A stretch of DNA of 64,000 bases from Halicephalobus mephisto (lineage: Eukaryota > Nematoda > Chromadorea > Rhabditida > Panagrolaimidae). Positions 33,449 through 44,607 of this stretch are shown here, piece by piece. The stretch lies in the NCBI GenBank assembly GCA_009193035.1, contig SWDT01000686.1, forward strand, positions 1-64,000. The letters are read 5' to 3'. A program made the position numbers and the translations under genes. The notes below the pieces were generated by a model that did no database searches, was not told where the DNA came from, and saw only the letters and a list, made by a program, of their open reading frames with translations. Numbering within the stretch: position 1 is the first letter of the stretch; the number at the start of each line of letters is the position of its first letter.

Positions 33449-36035
33449 ATGTCGAGTTCGGGTTTCAGTTCGCCGAGTACGAGTCCATCAAGGATACTCA
33501 ATAGGGACGTTTTTGATTTGTGTAATCCCATAAAAGAAGAACTTGAATCAATGAAATCCCTCTATGGAGAAGAATCGATTTTTAATTTGACAGCTTCGGT
33601 TTGTTTTAAATTTTCTTCGATAATCGATAAGTTTTTAGGTTATTGTGGCTTTGGAAGAGTTGGAGAGGCTGAAGTCGCTCTATGATGAAGAACATCAAAA
33701 ATGTGAAGATTACCAAATTACTGTCGAAAAATTGGAAAAAGAATTAAAACAAAAACGTGATGAAAAAATGAGATTACAAGAGGTTTGTTCATTTTTATTT
33801 TTCATAAAAGTTTGTTTTCGATAAAGTACTGTGGGATTAGTTGTGATTTCTAGGATTTTTATTGATAATTTCATATATGAAAATTGATCTTAAAAAGCTG
33901 TAATTCAAATATATTGTAATTTAGAAAATTGCAAATCTGTTTGAAAAAAATATTTTTTGAAGTCACTTTTAGGATGTTTATTAATGATTTCATATATGAA
34001 AATTGACCCTAAAAGATGGATAGACAGTTATATACTCTATATACTCCGATCCAGAAGCTTCCAGGTTTATTTAGGAAGAATATACTCAAAAAGATTAATT
34101 ACGTAATCACTATTACATGAAATAAAAATTTTAGGCTACTTGTATTTCTGAACATTTTCAGGAATTTGCGCTAAGAACATTTTTAGAAATTTGACGTATG
34201 GATTTAAATAGTGTACTTGCATTTTTAGGATTATGCAAAAATGGAAGCAATTAATCAAGAAGAATTGGAAAACGCCCTAGATGCTGTGCAAAATTTGAAG
34301 AAGGAAAACAAAAAACTGAAACAAAGAGTGGAATCTGCTGTCGAAATAGCCCAAGAAGTTCAACAAACAGAACTGCCATCTAGTGTGACAGACGAAGAAG
34401 CTCAAATTATGGTGGATCTTCAGAAAAAATACATGAAAGAACACGAAGTTGTACGTGAAATTCAGGAGCAACTGGTGATCGAAAAAGAACGCGTAGAAGA
34501 TCTGAAAGAAAATATCGAGAAATTATGCAGTCAAAATAAGGAATTACTGAGGAAAAATAAATCTCTAGTTGCTCAAGGAAAAATTTTAATTACAGAAAGA
34601 TCGGAAATTTCAAGGAAGTTTGAGAAATTAAACAAAGAATATATCAAAACCAAACACGCCTTGACTCAGATGAATTTGACATGTCAAGACTTAGAAGCAG
34701 AAACGGTAAGTATTAGTGGCTATTCTGAGTAATTTTGGATTTTTTCGGACATTTTAGATATCGGTAGAATTGTATCTGAAATACGGTAATTGGATTTGTG
34801 GAGTGTAAATTTGAAATTGAAAGTTTTTTTAAATTTAAACTTTTTTATTGTGAGATTTAGAAATTCAGAATCTTGCATTCTGAAAGTTAAGTTTTAAAAT
34901 TTTAGGATTTTGAAAATCAAAGTTGAATTTTTATTTAAATTTTTGGATTTTTGGACTTTGAAAATTAAAGTTGAATTTTTGTTTTAGAATTTAGAAATTC
35001 AGAATCCAGCGTTTTGAGGACTAAATATTAATCACGGCTTCAGAATCTGGAAATCGTAAATTTTTAAATTCTGACTTCAGGTTTGGAATCCACAAATCCA
35101 ATTGTATTTTTTGAATTTTTTCGATTTTGAAGATATTTAAAATTTTCTATTAAAACTTGATACAAAAACTCAGAGTAGCTCTGGATTGGCTTTTTTGCAC
35201 TAACAGTAACGGTAACCCCACGTGCTTTAGCTAAGTACACGGTCTGGGTCGGATGTCCCTAAATTTACCGAAAGAGAATTACAAGACGTTTTTATGTCTA
35301 AGGTGAAGCTGATTGACCGGATTACGGAACTAGAAATGCAGCTAGAAAGAATGAAATCCAGTAGTCCTACAGAATCGGAAAAATTGGACGAAGCAATGAG
35401 GTTTGAAATTTTAAAATTTTATCCATATCGTGAGTCATGTGGTTCGTGTTTTAGTAGGCCTTCTTCGACAGCATCTGCTTTGTCCCAGAGTCTTAGGTAA
35501 ATATCGGATTTTTTTTGTTTTAAAATTTTAGAATTTTATTTTTACTTTTTTAGTAATGAGGAATGTCTGGTCTATGGACCGATCAACAAAGAACCGGACG
35601 AGAAACTTTATCCTTGGAAATACGAAAAACGAGAAAGTGGAGTCAGAAAATTGTAAGTTTTTTAATTTCATATATAATTTTTTAAATACAAAATCCATAA
35701 GATTTTATATAATTTACGTAATTATATGTAATTTATATAATTTTATATATTTTTAAAATAATTTTATATTTCTTTAAATAATTTTATATATTTTTAATAA
35801 TTTTATATTTCTTTAAATAATTTTATATATATATTTAATAATTTTATATTTTTAAAGTAATTTTATATTTTTAAAATAACTTTATATATAAAATTTTCAT
35901 AATTTTATATTTAATTTACGTAATTTTATAGTTTGTTTTTTATGTATAATTTATATAACTTTTTTCAGTTTCTCCAGTATCTTTAAAAATATAAACAATT
36001 CTCCTCCGAAAGGACCGAATCCTACAAGTTCCTGA
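33449..36035 (+). CDS. Coiled-coil protein, 382 residues, function unknown
   Basis: Seven exons: 33449-33598, 33639-33782, 34229-34705, 35231-35400, 35455-35496, 35554-35652, 35969-36035, all phase-consistent. The ATG is 37 bases after the acceptor-like GGATTTTTAG. Residues 1-25 are Ser-rich (MSSSGFSSPSTSPSRIL). About residues 30-260 are a nearly continuous charged coiled coil (heptad-like LEELERLKSLYDEEH, QRVESAVEIAQEVQQ, LCSQNKELLRKNKSL). A second short coil is RITELEMQLERMK. A globular C-terminal segment reads EECLVYGPINKEPDEKLYPW and KRESGVRKFFSSIF. It could be a cytoplasmic scaffold or vesicle-tether protein, but I do not recognise the family with confidence. Introns are 40-525 nt. Confidence 0.8.
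33835..34140. repeat. Dispersed element copy in intron 2 of the coiled-coil gene
   Basis: Same family as at 26690-27060: TTTCATATATGAAAATTGAC, CCTAAAAGATGGATAGACAG, TATACTCTATATACTCCGAT and CCAGAAGCTTCCAGGTTTAT. Orientation is opposite to the copy at 24300-24450. Confidence 0.75.
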
Positions 36036-36981
36036 ATGAAGTTCTATAGTGCTTTTTTGCTCTATCACTTTCGATCAATCTCCCATTTTGATGCTTTCAA
36101 AAAACAGCTTTTTTGTATATTTTGTATATTTTTATATTTATTGCAATTTGTTTTGGCATTTTTCCATGAAATCCTTCACTTTTGCCGGTGCCAGATATTT
36201 CAATTTTTTTGTCAGAAGTATACTGTAAAAAATAAAATTATTTTTTATAATTTTTTATTTTAAAAAAATACAAAACTACAGTAAATCTAAAATTATAACA
36301 AAAGGCAGTAAAAAACAACAGTAAATAAACATTGACCCGATAATTATGTTAATTTTTAAAATTAACATATAAATGAAAAATTTAAAAAAAAACTAGGGTC
36401 ATTTTAAAAAAAAAATTTTTAATATCGAAGTTTATAAAAAAGTCAACATAAAAATCAAATTTAAATTTTATTTTTAAAAAAGAATTTAATTATTCAGTCA
36501 AAGTGAGAAATTTTGATAAATTTAAATATAAAAATATTAATCAATTTTCCAAAATTGCAAGCAAAGTGCGAAATTTACTATGATGTCAACTTATGCCAGA
36601 ATTCCACAAAGAAATGCAAATTTTGATTTTAATATTTTAACATTTAAATTTACAAAAATTTCGAAACTAATTTCTCAAACATTGCAAGCAAAGTGCGAAA
36701 TTTACTATGATATCAACTTATTTCAGAATTCCACAAAGAGAATACAAATTTTGATTCGAATTTCGAAATTTCTATAAAAATATAAAAATATCAATTAATC
36801 CAAAAATTTCGACCAAACTGCAAAATTTAACTTTGATTTCCATGTTGACCTCTATATACTTCGTCACAAGATTAAGAATATTGCCACATTTTAAAGCTGC
36901 TGGATATTCTCAATTTCCTCATTAAAAAAATAAAAAACCATATAAAAATAACTGAAAAAAATTAAGTATTTAAAAAACAAA
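36036..36981. other. Convergent intergenic region with minisatellite
   Basis: 36036-36300 is the 3' flank of the coiled-coil gene (AAAATAAAATTATT near 36227). 36540-36850 carries two to three units of GCAAGCAAAGTGCGAAATTT, ACTATGATGTCAACTTAT, TTCCACAAAGA, a member of the GCAACATT minisatellite family. No gene seen. Confidence 0.6.
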
Positions 36982-39900
36982 TTATTTTTGAGATTTCTCA
37001 GACAAAAGGCCTCTATTTTCGGCAATTCCTGTTCCTTGTTCGATATCTTTTGGCATTCGATTTCGACGATTTCTTATATGAGATGTAATACATGCCAAAA
37101 TTCCACATTGTCTAGTTTTGCAACAGAAGGCATCAATACACAAAGCAATCAAAAATCCAATAATTACAATAATTCCAATAACAAACCAATTCGGAAAAGT
37201 AAACAAAGTAGCTAAACCGCTGTGTTCCGTAGTTCTAAAGTAATAATCTGTCGGTTCTGATTCTCCAATATCATTTATAGCAATAATTGAAAGTTTATAA
37301 TTTGTCAATGGCAAAAGTTGTGGTAAATCAACATGAAGATTATCCGATCCAACTTCAATTACAATATTATCAATTTTTTCTTCATTTTCTTCCAATTCTT
37401 CATTTTTTTCATTTTCTTCCAATTCTTCAGATTCATTACTTTCATTTTCTGGAATAATAGTAATTTCATCATTTTCATCATTTTCAATTTCATTAAAAAT
37501 TAATTTATATCCTGTAATTTCCGATCCACGATCATTAGGAGCACTCCAATTAACAGAACAAACATCTGGACAATCAACATTAACATTATTTATCGATTCC
37601 GGAGTCCATGGAACTGTTGTTTCAAAATGTACAACAGAACTCAATTCTCCACTTCCTTCTTCATTAACAGCTTTAAATTTAGCATAATAACTACTTCTTG
37701 GTAAAAGTCCATCAATTCTAACATTATTTCCATTAAATTCAACTTTAATTAAATTTGCTTCAATTTCCCAATTTAAATCATTTGGTTCATATGTCGATTC
37801 GATATAATACACTTCAAAATATGTCGGCCATTCACCTCTATTATTATTATATCCTGTAATTTCACATATAGCATAATTTGGATATATTTCTTTTGTACAA
37901 TATATTGTTTCTGGATTTTTTGGATGTTCTATTTTAATTAATTCAAAAATTGCTGGTTCAACTGTACCTTCTGAATTTTTTGCTGTACAATGATATGTAC
38001 CAAAATCATTTTCTTTAAGATTATTAAAATTAATATTAATTTTATCATCCATTTCATTTAATTCTACATTAATACCATCAACATAAATTTTTGAACCATC
38101 ATGATCGATTTTTAAATTACCTTTAGGTACAGCTGATATTTCACAATAAATATTTGCTTTTTCACCTATTTTTCTTCTTATATATCTTTCTGAAATATTC
38201 AAAAATTTTGGAGCATGTTTAATCAAAATTTTCGCACTTTCATGACTTGTTCCTGCCATATTTTCCGCATGACATGAATATTTACCCATATGATTCATTT
38301 TAACATTATTAATTTTCAAAACTAAATCCTTATTTCTCCATTCAACAATAATTGATTCATTTTCAATATTTCTTCGTTTACGATATTCATTTTTTTCCAC
38401 TTCATCATCCTCATTTTCAACTTCTCCAACTTCTTCATTTTCATTTGATTCATAATCCACATTATCAGGAGTCGGAACTTCAATCGGAGCATATTTTTGT
38501 TTATTAAACATAAAATACGCATCCGATATATCACTTTCACTATTAATACTACAAATAATTTCCACATTTTTTCCTGAATCAATTATAATATCTTCTATTT
38601 CATCAATTCTTGGCTTTTTATGAATAAACAATTTCGAACTTTCAGTAGCATTTCCCATTTCATTTGTAGCTAAACAACTATATTCACCTGCATCCGATTC
38701 AATCAAATAATTAACCACAAGTAATCCATTTTCAATTCTATATTTATCTCCCGACAACAATTCAATCTTGTCACCATTAACCTAAAAAAATTAATTCATA
38801 TATAAAAAAACCAAAAATCTTACTCCTTGTTTAAACCATTCATAAACAGGCGTCGGTTTTCCTGTTGCTTGACATTTAAAAGTAGCTGATCCACCTTCAA
38901 ATCCATAATTATCCTCAGGAACATGAAAAACACTAATTTTCGGTTTAGAAAACGCCGTTACAGAAATATCTTGTTTGTAAATTTGAGCAAATTGAACAAC
39001 ATTACAAGTGTAATTTCCATCATCTTGTTCACTATTAAAATTCGGAATAATCAAATTATGGTCATCATTATCAAACTGATATCCACGTTCATCCGCTTCT
39101 GTCAATATAAAACCATTTTTCTGCCAAAAAATTTCATCAAGTCTATCACCTTTAGTTTCACAAGTAATATTAGCTGTTTCTCCTTCTTGCGGATGTTGAA
39201 CAGGATCAGTATTAATAAATCCAGCTCTTTCATAGAAGATAACATTAACTTTTTCGTCTTTAGATTCTCCATCAGTCGTAACTTTACAAGTATATTCTCC
39301 ACTGTCTGATTTACTCGGTTGAACAAATGCCAACGAAGCTTGGATAAATCCATTTTTCTGTCTAAAATCAAAGGAAAATATTTAAACAAAAAAATTTAAC
39401 TTTGGTCCTGATATGTAAAAAATAAAATTACTTAATTTTAGCTTTGATACGTAAAAAAAATTATTTACTTTTGGTCCCGGCGCGTAAAAAATTATTCAAT
39501 TTTAGTACTGGTATGTAAAAAATAAAAATTTTATTTTAGTTCTGATACGTAAAAAACAAAATAACTTAATTTCAGTCCTAATATGTAAAAAACAAAATTA
39601 TTTAATTTTAGTCCTGATACGTTAAAAACAAAATTATTTAATTCTGGTCCTGATGCGTAAAAAACAAAATTATTTAATTCTAGTCCTGGCGGGTAAAAAG
39701 AAAATTATTTAATTTTAGTCCTGATGCGTAAAAAACAAAATAATTTAATTTCAGTCCTGATGCGTAAAAAACAAAATTATTTAATTCTGGTCCTGACATG
39801 AATCATGTTCAATTTCATAGATATCAGTTTTGGTAATTTTAAAATCAACTTTCTATTCTAATATCTTGCTGAATTCATTATATAAAAATATTTTAAAAAA

Positions 39901-42871
39901 TCAATCTAAAAGTTCTTTTCAAAAAATAATTTTTCCCAGAATCAACAACTTTAAAAACTCATTTTAAATCTTACATTTTCTGCTTTGTCATTCTTGTACC
40001 ATCCTTATACCATGAAACTTCGACATCATCGTTATTAACTTCGTCTTCACTAACTTGACAAACAAGGTATAAATCTGTTCCTGTAGCTAATCTTTCTAGT
40101 TGATTTGCTGGTGGAGAAATTCTCGGTTCCCACGCTGAAAATTCCAAGCATATATAATTGAAATTCCCTCATTACTTTAGACTTTAAAATTACATTCATG
40201 ATTTTATTTTTTTTATTTTTAACCAATTTTCAACTTTTCAAAAAATAACATCTCATAATTTTTCATTTTTAATTAATTTTCCAAAATTATATGTAATTTA
40301 ATTTTTTAATATTATATGTAATTTTATCTTTAACCAATTTCCAACTTTTTAAAAAATAACATCTCATAATTAAATTTTTTCATTTTCAACTTTTTAAAAA
40401 ATAACATTTATAATTTTATTTTCTATTTTTAACTAATTTTTTAAAATTATATATAATTTATTTTTTCATTTTTAATTAATTTTCTAAAATTATGTAATTT
40501 TATTTTTTTATTTTCAACTAATTTTCAACTTTTTAAAAAAATAACATTTATAATTTTATTTTCTATTTTTAATTAATTTTTTAAAAACATATGTAATTTT
40601 ATTTTTTCATTTTTAACTAATTTTTTAATATTATATGTAATTTTATTTTTTTATTTCTAACTAATTTAAAAATTTGTGAAAATAGAATAAACTTAATAAA
40701 CATTTTCCTACTGCGGAACAACAATTACAAAATCAAGTGTTTAACCAAAGTCCGTTGAGAATCAGATCTAGTCAAAGCTTACTTTTCCTCCAACTAGAAC
40801 CCAAATTTCTTCCGCTAGAGATGTTCCTATTTAATCGACATAAAGAACGCGAACCTCTCAAAAATACAAGACTAGGAGGTGTAGAATAAATCGAAGGTTA
40901 AGCATCGCGTGCTTGGCGACGCTCTCCAGATCCCCGCCAATGACAAGAAGTTTCTTTCTTCAACACATTTATCCAAATCTCAAAAACCTATTATAGCTTT
41001 TTCATTCATCAATAATGTCGGCAAAAATTCATCAAAGAACTATAATTAGCATAATCTCAGTCAACTAGATATACAAAAGCCTTTTTCCCGATTATCGAGA
41101 GCAACACAACCATTTCAAAAGTCACATGGCAAAGGTTTTTTGGTCATTTTTCTATTCGGAGAGAAAACAAAGGACTGTCCCAGGTCAAAAAGAGCGGGGG
41201 GATTGCTTGTTTCCCAATATGGCGTCGTCTGCCAAAAATACCGCTTTTGTCTTTTATAAAAGATACATAAGTGGTCTTTTGGGAAATTTTGAAAATAAAA
41301 ACAATATAAATTTCTGAATAAACTTGAACAAAAATTAACGTTTTTCCCTCAGACTAAGAAGATAATTCTTATGTTTCTTTATTGTTGGTTAAACCAAAAG
41401 TGTGAAAGTAAAAAAAATTAGTTTTTAAGACAAATGAGTAAACAATATTGCAAAATACGTTCTCAGAGATTTTTTTTAGAATTTTTCTATTTGCGCAACT
41501 CCACAATACCTTCAAGAACAAAGACAGATTAAAGTGAAAAATCCTGACAACTGCAAGCAAAGTTATCTTCAAGGATGAACAAGTCATATCTGGTAAATAT
41601 CAAAAATTATTTCAAAAAATTAATAAAATTATAATCCTAAAAAATATCAAAAATTATAAAAAAAATATAAAACTTCAAAAATCATAAAAAAATATAAAAT
41701 TACATCGAAAAAAAACTTTAAAAATATAAAATTACATCGAAAAAAACTTTAAAAAATATAAAATTCGAGAATTATATAAAAATTCAAAAATTTCATATAT
41801 CAAAAACATAATTTTTATCGACAATGAACAGAATAAAGATGCAAGTGTGAGCAATTTCCGGTTCATGACACAAAAAATGACAAATTGCATTTACGAAAAC
41901 TAGTCAAGCAATTTTTCACTTGTTATTTAGAAGTCCAAGGAGTATATGCTTAATATTCTCAAATTTCTCCTTACAACCATTTTAAGAATTGAATTGCCAA
42001 TTAAGCTTGAGAAAAGTAACTTGGTAACTCAATAATTGTTTGATTTAAGCCGAATCTCAAATAACGATATATAAAAATTGAAAGAAAATAATCGTCTCGA
42101 ATTTTGGAAATATTTAAAAAAAGAGACAAAAAAGATAAAAGTAGATAACTCGATAAAATTTTCATTCAAATTCGATTTGAAAAATATAAAATTTAAAGAC
42201 AGATACCTAAAAATTGAATTTAAAAATGATAGTAAAATGAACATACGAAATTTTTAAGTTGGAAATTCGAAAAATTTTGATTTAAAAAACATTTTAAAAT
42301 TGATATGAAATTCAAAATGAGATGCTCACAAGTTATTTTTCAAAGAATCCTAAAATTACGAAAGATGTGTGAAATCTTAAAGTTGAAAATTAAATAAAAT
42401 TTTCGAATTCAGAGAAATTTTAAAAACTGATGTACGAAAGTCAAAAATTGTACCTAAAATCATCTCTAAAATAATTTCAAAATTACGAAATATATAGGAA
42501 ATATTAAAGTTGAAAATTAAATAAAATTCTTAATTAAAAGAATATTTTTAAAAATCGATATATGAAAGTCAAAAGTTGTACCTAAAATCATTTCTAAAAG
42601 AATTTCAAAATTACGAAATACATAGGAAATATTAAAGTTGAAAATTAAATAAAATTTTTAATTAAAAAAATATTTTTAAAAATCGATATATGAAAGTCAA
42701 AAATTGTACCTAAAATCATTTCTAAAAGAATTTTAAAATTACGAAATTCAAAATGAATAACTTGGTAAATTTTCGATTTTTAAGGTTACTTTTTAATAAT
42801 AATATATGTAAATTAAAATACTCACCGATAGCTGTGGAAATCAGAATCCCAAAAAAAATAAAATTCTTCAT
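36982..42871 (-). CDS. ncam-1: NCAM/fasciclin-II type Ig-superfamily adhesion receptor
   Basis: Type I membrane cell-adhesion molecule, 847 residues. Exons: 42871-42826, 40134-39975, 39361-38824, 38781-36982, all in phase; intron 1 is 2.7 kb. Residues 1-15 are a signal peptide. Five Ig domains follow (about 17-105, 110-195, 200-300, 300-435, 440-530, with YTCK, YTCN, YSCL, YSCH and YHCT around the second cysteines), then two FN3 domains (about 535-638 and 639-765), a TM segment (about 778-797) and a cytoplasmic tail of 50 residues. The juxtamembrane CCKTRQCGILACI resembles the CGLLMCI segment of vertebrate NCAM. This 5 Ig + 2 FN3 layout is that of NCAM and fasciclin II, used in axon guidance and synapse growth. 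Odd: acidic insertions inside Ig4 (about 358-390, followed by RKRR) and FN3-2 (about 692-718). Symbol by homology only. Confidence 0.9.
39395..39800. repeat. Tandem repeat, about 36-bp unit, in NCAM intron 2
   Basis: About eleven units of TAAAAAACAAAATTATTTAA followed by TTYTRGTCCTGATRCG fill the intron between the exons ending at 39361 and 39975. Variants differ mainly by A or G in the ATGCG/ATACG part. Confidence 0.9.
40200..40685. repeat. AT-rich tandem repeat in NCAM intron 1
   Basis: Repeated ATTTTATTTTTTCATTTTTA followed by ACTAATTTTYTAAAATTATATG with a period of about 60 bp, several units, with deletions. Confidence 0.75.
40690..41340. other. Complex non-repetitive island in NCAM intron 1
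   Basis: Some 650 bp with balanced composition inside a 2.7-kb AT-rich intron, including GCATCGCGTGCTTGGCGACG, CTCTCCAGATCCCCGCC and GGAGAGAAAACAAAGGACTG. Frames are open only over short stretches on either strand. It may be an enhancer, an alternative first exon with its promoter, or an unannotated RNA. Confidence 0.4.
42340..42780. repeat. Tandem repeat, about 122-bp unit, in NCAM intron 1
   Basis: Three to four units of TTGTACCTAAAATCATTTCT, AAAAGAATTTCAAAATTACG, GAAATATTAAAGTTGAAAAT and ATCGATATATGAAAGTCAAA near 42345, 42450, 42570 and 42690. Confidence 0.85.
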
Positions 42872-43340
42872 CTTGTCTTGACCGCCACTGCTTGATCCTA
42901 TGGCGACGAAAAGCGGTTCTTCACCTAAATAATGCTAATCTAATCCTTTCTTGATCTTATTCAAATGAAATATTTTAAAAAATAAAATCCTAATCCACGG
43001 ATAAACCTCGAGAAAAAAGACACTCGTCCTTCCGGTCGAAAAAACAAGCCCCGATTTCATGCCAAAAAAAAAGGAAACCAAGGTTGAAAAGGCTCACTGA
43101 ACACTGGCATTATTGGTTGACCTAATGCACAAGACAATTTTTCCCTATTTTTGTTTGACAGTATATGACTCGCGCAGGAAGCAAGAGGGAGAAGAGATTG
43201 AGCTCAGTCCGAAAAACAAGAAAAATGGCAAAACGGAACTCACTTGTTAGTCTCGCGCTCTGCACGCTTACTCGTTTCTTGGCAAGCCTCTTGTTTTCTC
43301 CGCCTTAAATTTGAACTTGAGAAAGACCGCCCAAATTTTT
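42872..43340 (-). promoter_or_regulatory. Upstream region of the NCAM gene
   Basis: Relatively complex DNA directly upstream of the signal-peptide exon: CTTGACCGCCACTGCTTGAT, ACACTCGTCCTTCCGGTCG and TCTCGCGCTCTGCACGC. No TATA box placed with confidence. Promoter role is inferred from position only. Confidence 0.4.
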
Positions 43341-43344
43341 GCGC

Positions 43345-43560
43345 ATATTTCGGTTGTACCACAGTTGTCCCCAGCGACGTTTGCTCCCCGTTTTTCTTAT
43401 TTTTAATTTTTTAATTTCGAAACTCTTTAAATTAATTTCTCCTTACTTAACTGAGATATTAATTTAATTATAAAAAAGTTAATATAAAAATAAATCTTGC
43501 GAAATAGAGGGGAGTGAGTGTCACTGGGGAGGAAGTGCCGTAAAGCCGAGTTGGGGGTTA
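43345..43560. mobile_element. MITE-like element, copy C
   Basis: Same family as 32790-33185 in the opposite orientation: left end TTGTACCACAGTTGTCCCCA followed by GCGACGTTTGCTCCCC, interior CTTACTTAACTGAGATATTA, right end GGGGAGTGAGTGTCACTGGG followed by GAGGAAGTGCCGTAA. Confidence 0.75.
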
Positions 43561-43564
43561 TTCA

Positions 43565-43785
43565 GTAAGTTTACAGCACTTCCTTTCCAGCCACATTTGC
43601 TCCCCGTTTTTTCCTTTTTAATTTACACTGATTTTGAAACTTTTTTAAATTAATTTTTCCTTACTTAACTGAGATATTAAGTTAATTATAATTTAATTAT
43701 AAAAAAGTTAATATAAAAATAAATCTTGCGAAATAGAGGGGAGTGAATGTCGCTGGGGGTAACTGTCGTACGGCCGCATATTTCG
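43565..43785. mobile_element. MITE-like element, copy D
   Basis: Tandem with copy C: left end TTTACAGCACTTCCTTTCCA followed by GCCACATTTGCTCCCC, interior GCAAGATTT in reverse (AAATCTTGCGAAATAGAGGG), right end AATGTCGCTGGGGGTAACTG followed by TCGTACGGCC. A short internal duplication (TTAATTATAATTTAATTATA) distinguishes it from copy C. Confidence 0.75.
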
Positions 43786-44034
43786 GTATTTATCCGACCA
43801 GCCTTTCGAAGTTTTGCTGAAATTTGACAAATCAAAAGCTATAAATTTAAGCTATACGACAGTTTGTCATTTAGTACCTGGTTTCATAAGATGAATTTTA
43901 AAAATTTTCGTTTCAGGATTAATTTTTTGAAAACTTGTTGTTTTAGGTTAACGTAACTAATAAAAATGGTCTTAAAACGAAAAAAATTAGATAATAGTCA
44001 TAAAAATTGGAAAAAAGCATTTTGTAATTTTTTA

Positions 44035-44280
44035 ATTTCTTAGAATCGGTCTTTTTGGGTCTTGAAGTTACCCAAAAAGCCAATCTAGTTCTTAAATATT
44101 TTAAGAAAATATCGAAATCAATAAAAATCAAAGAATATCAAATACTCAAACTTATTTTATTCTTTTTAGGCCAATCTTTTTGGGTCTTGAAGTTATCCAA
44201 AAAGCCAATCTAGTTCCTAAATATCAATTTTAAAAAATCTCGAAATCAATAAAAATCGAAGAATATCAAGTACCCTAAAA
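44035..44280. repeat. Direct tandem duplication, about 125-bp unit
   Basis: Two units carry TCTTTTTGGGTCTTGAAGTT followed by ACCCAAAAAGCCAATCTAGT and AAATCAATAAAAATCAAAGA. Each contains a small hairpin between CTTTTTGGGT and ACCCAAAAAG. Confidence 0.85.
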
Positions 44281-44406
44281 TTAAGTTTTTAAACAAATTT
44301 GTGCAGTCCTTTGGTTACTATTTTAGGACGTTTCTGATGCCAAAGACTGGTCTGAAAGGAAATTTCGAAACCAGTGCGAGTCAAGAGAGAAGACTGTCCT
44401 GGGGGA

Positions 44407-44607
44407 TCAAATGTCCTGCAGCCTACTTCTGACCTTCTTAGGCCGTTCTTTGTCCTTCCTCAAATGACCTAATACAGTAACCAAGGCTAATCCTAAAACG
44501 AAAATCCCCAAACCACTCCACGTCACAGGGACCACCTGTCCCCGGGGAGGGACCTCCATACAGCCGTAAATTTCAAGGACTCTCGAAAGAACTATGATCA
44601 TAAACAA
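44407..44607 (-). CDS. Doubtful small ORF with one membrane segment
   Basis: 66 codons from the ATG at 44607; an internal ATG at 44559 would give MEVPPRGQVV. The segment SGLGIFVLGLALVTVLG is a plausible transmembrane helix followed by a basic tail (RKDKERPKKVRSR), the arrangement of a small single-pass protein. The stretch is less AT-rich than its surroundings. Against it: it lies in a repeat-rich interval, its 3' end merges with GGGGGATCAAATGTCCTGCA, which resembles the MITE ends nearby, and no splice or trans-splice signal was placed. I do not recognise a homologue. Confidence 0.35.
   Translation of the reverse strand: MFMIIVLSRVLEIYGCMEVPPRGQVVPVTWSGLGIFVLGLALVTVLGHLRKDKERPKKVRSRLQDI

Noticed and set aside
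41126..41317. 63-codon plus-strand frame in the NCAM intron (MAKVFWSFFYSERK...)
   Set aside because: No start or splice signals, no homology recognised and neighbouring frames are equally open; listed only as part of a complex island.
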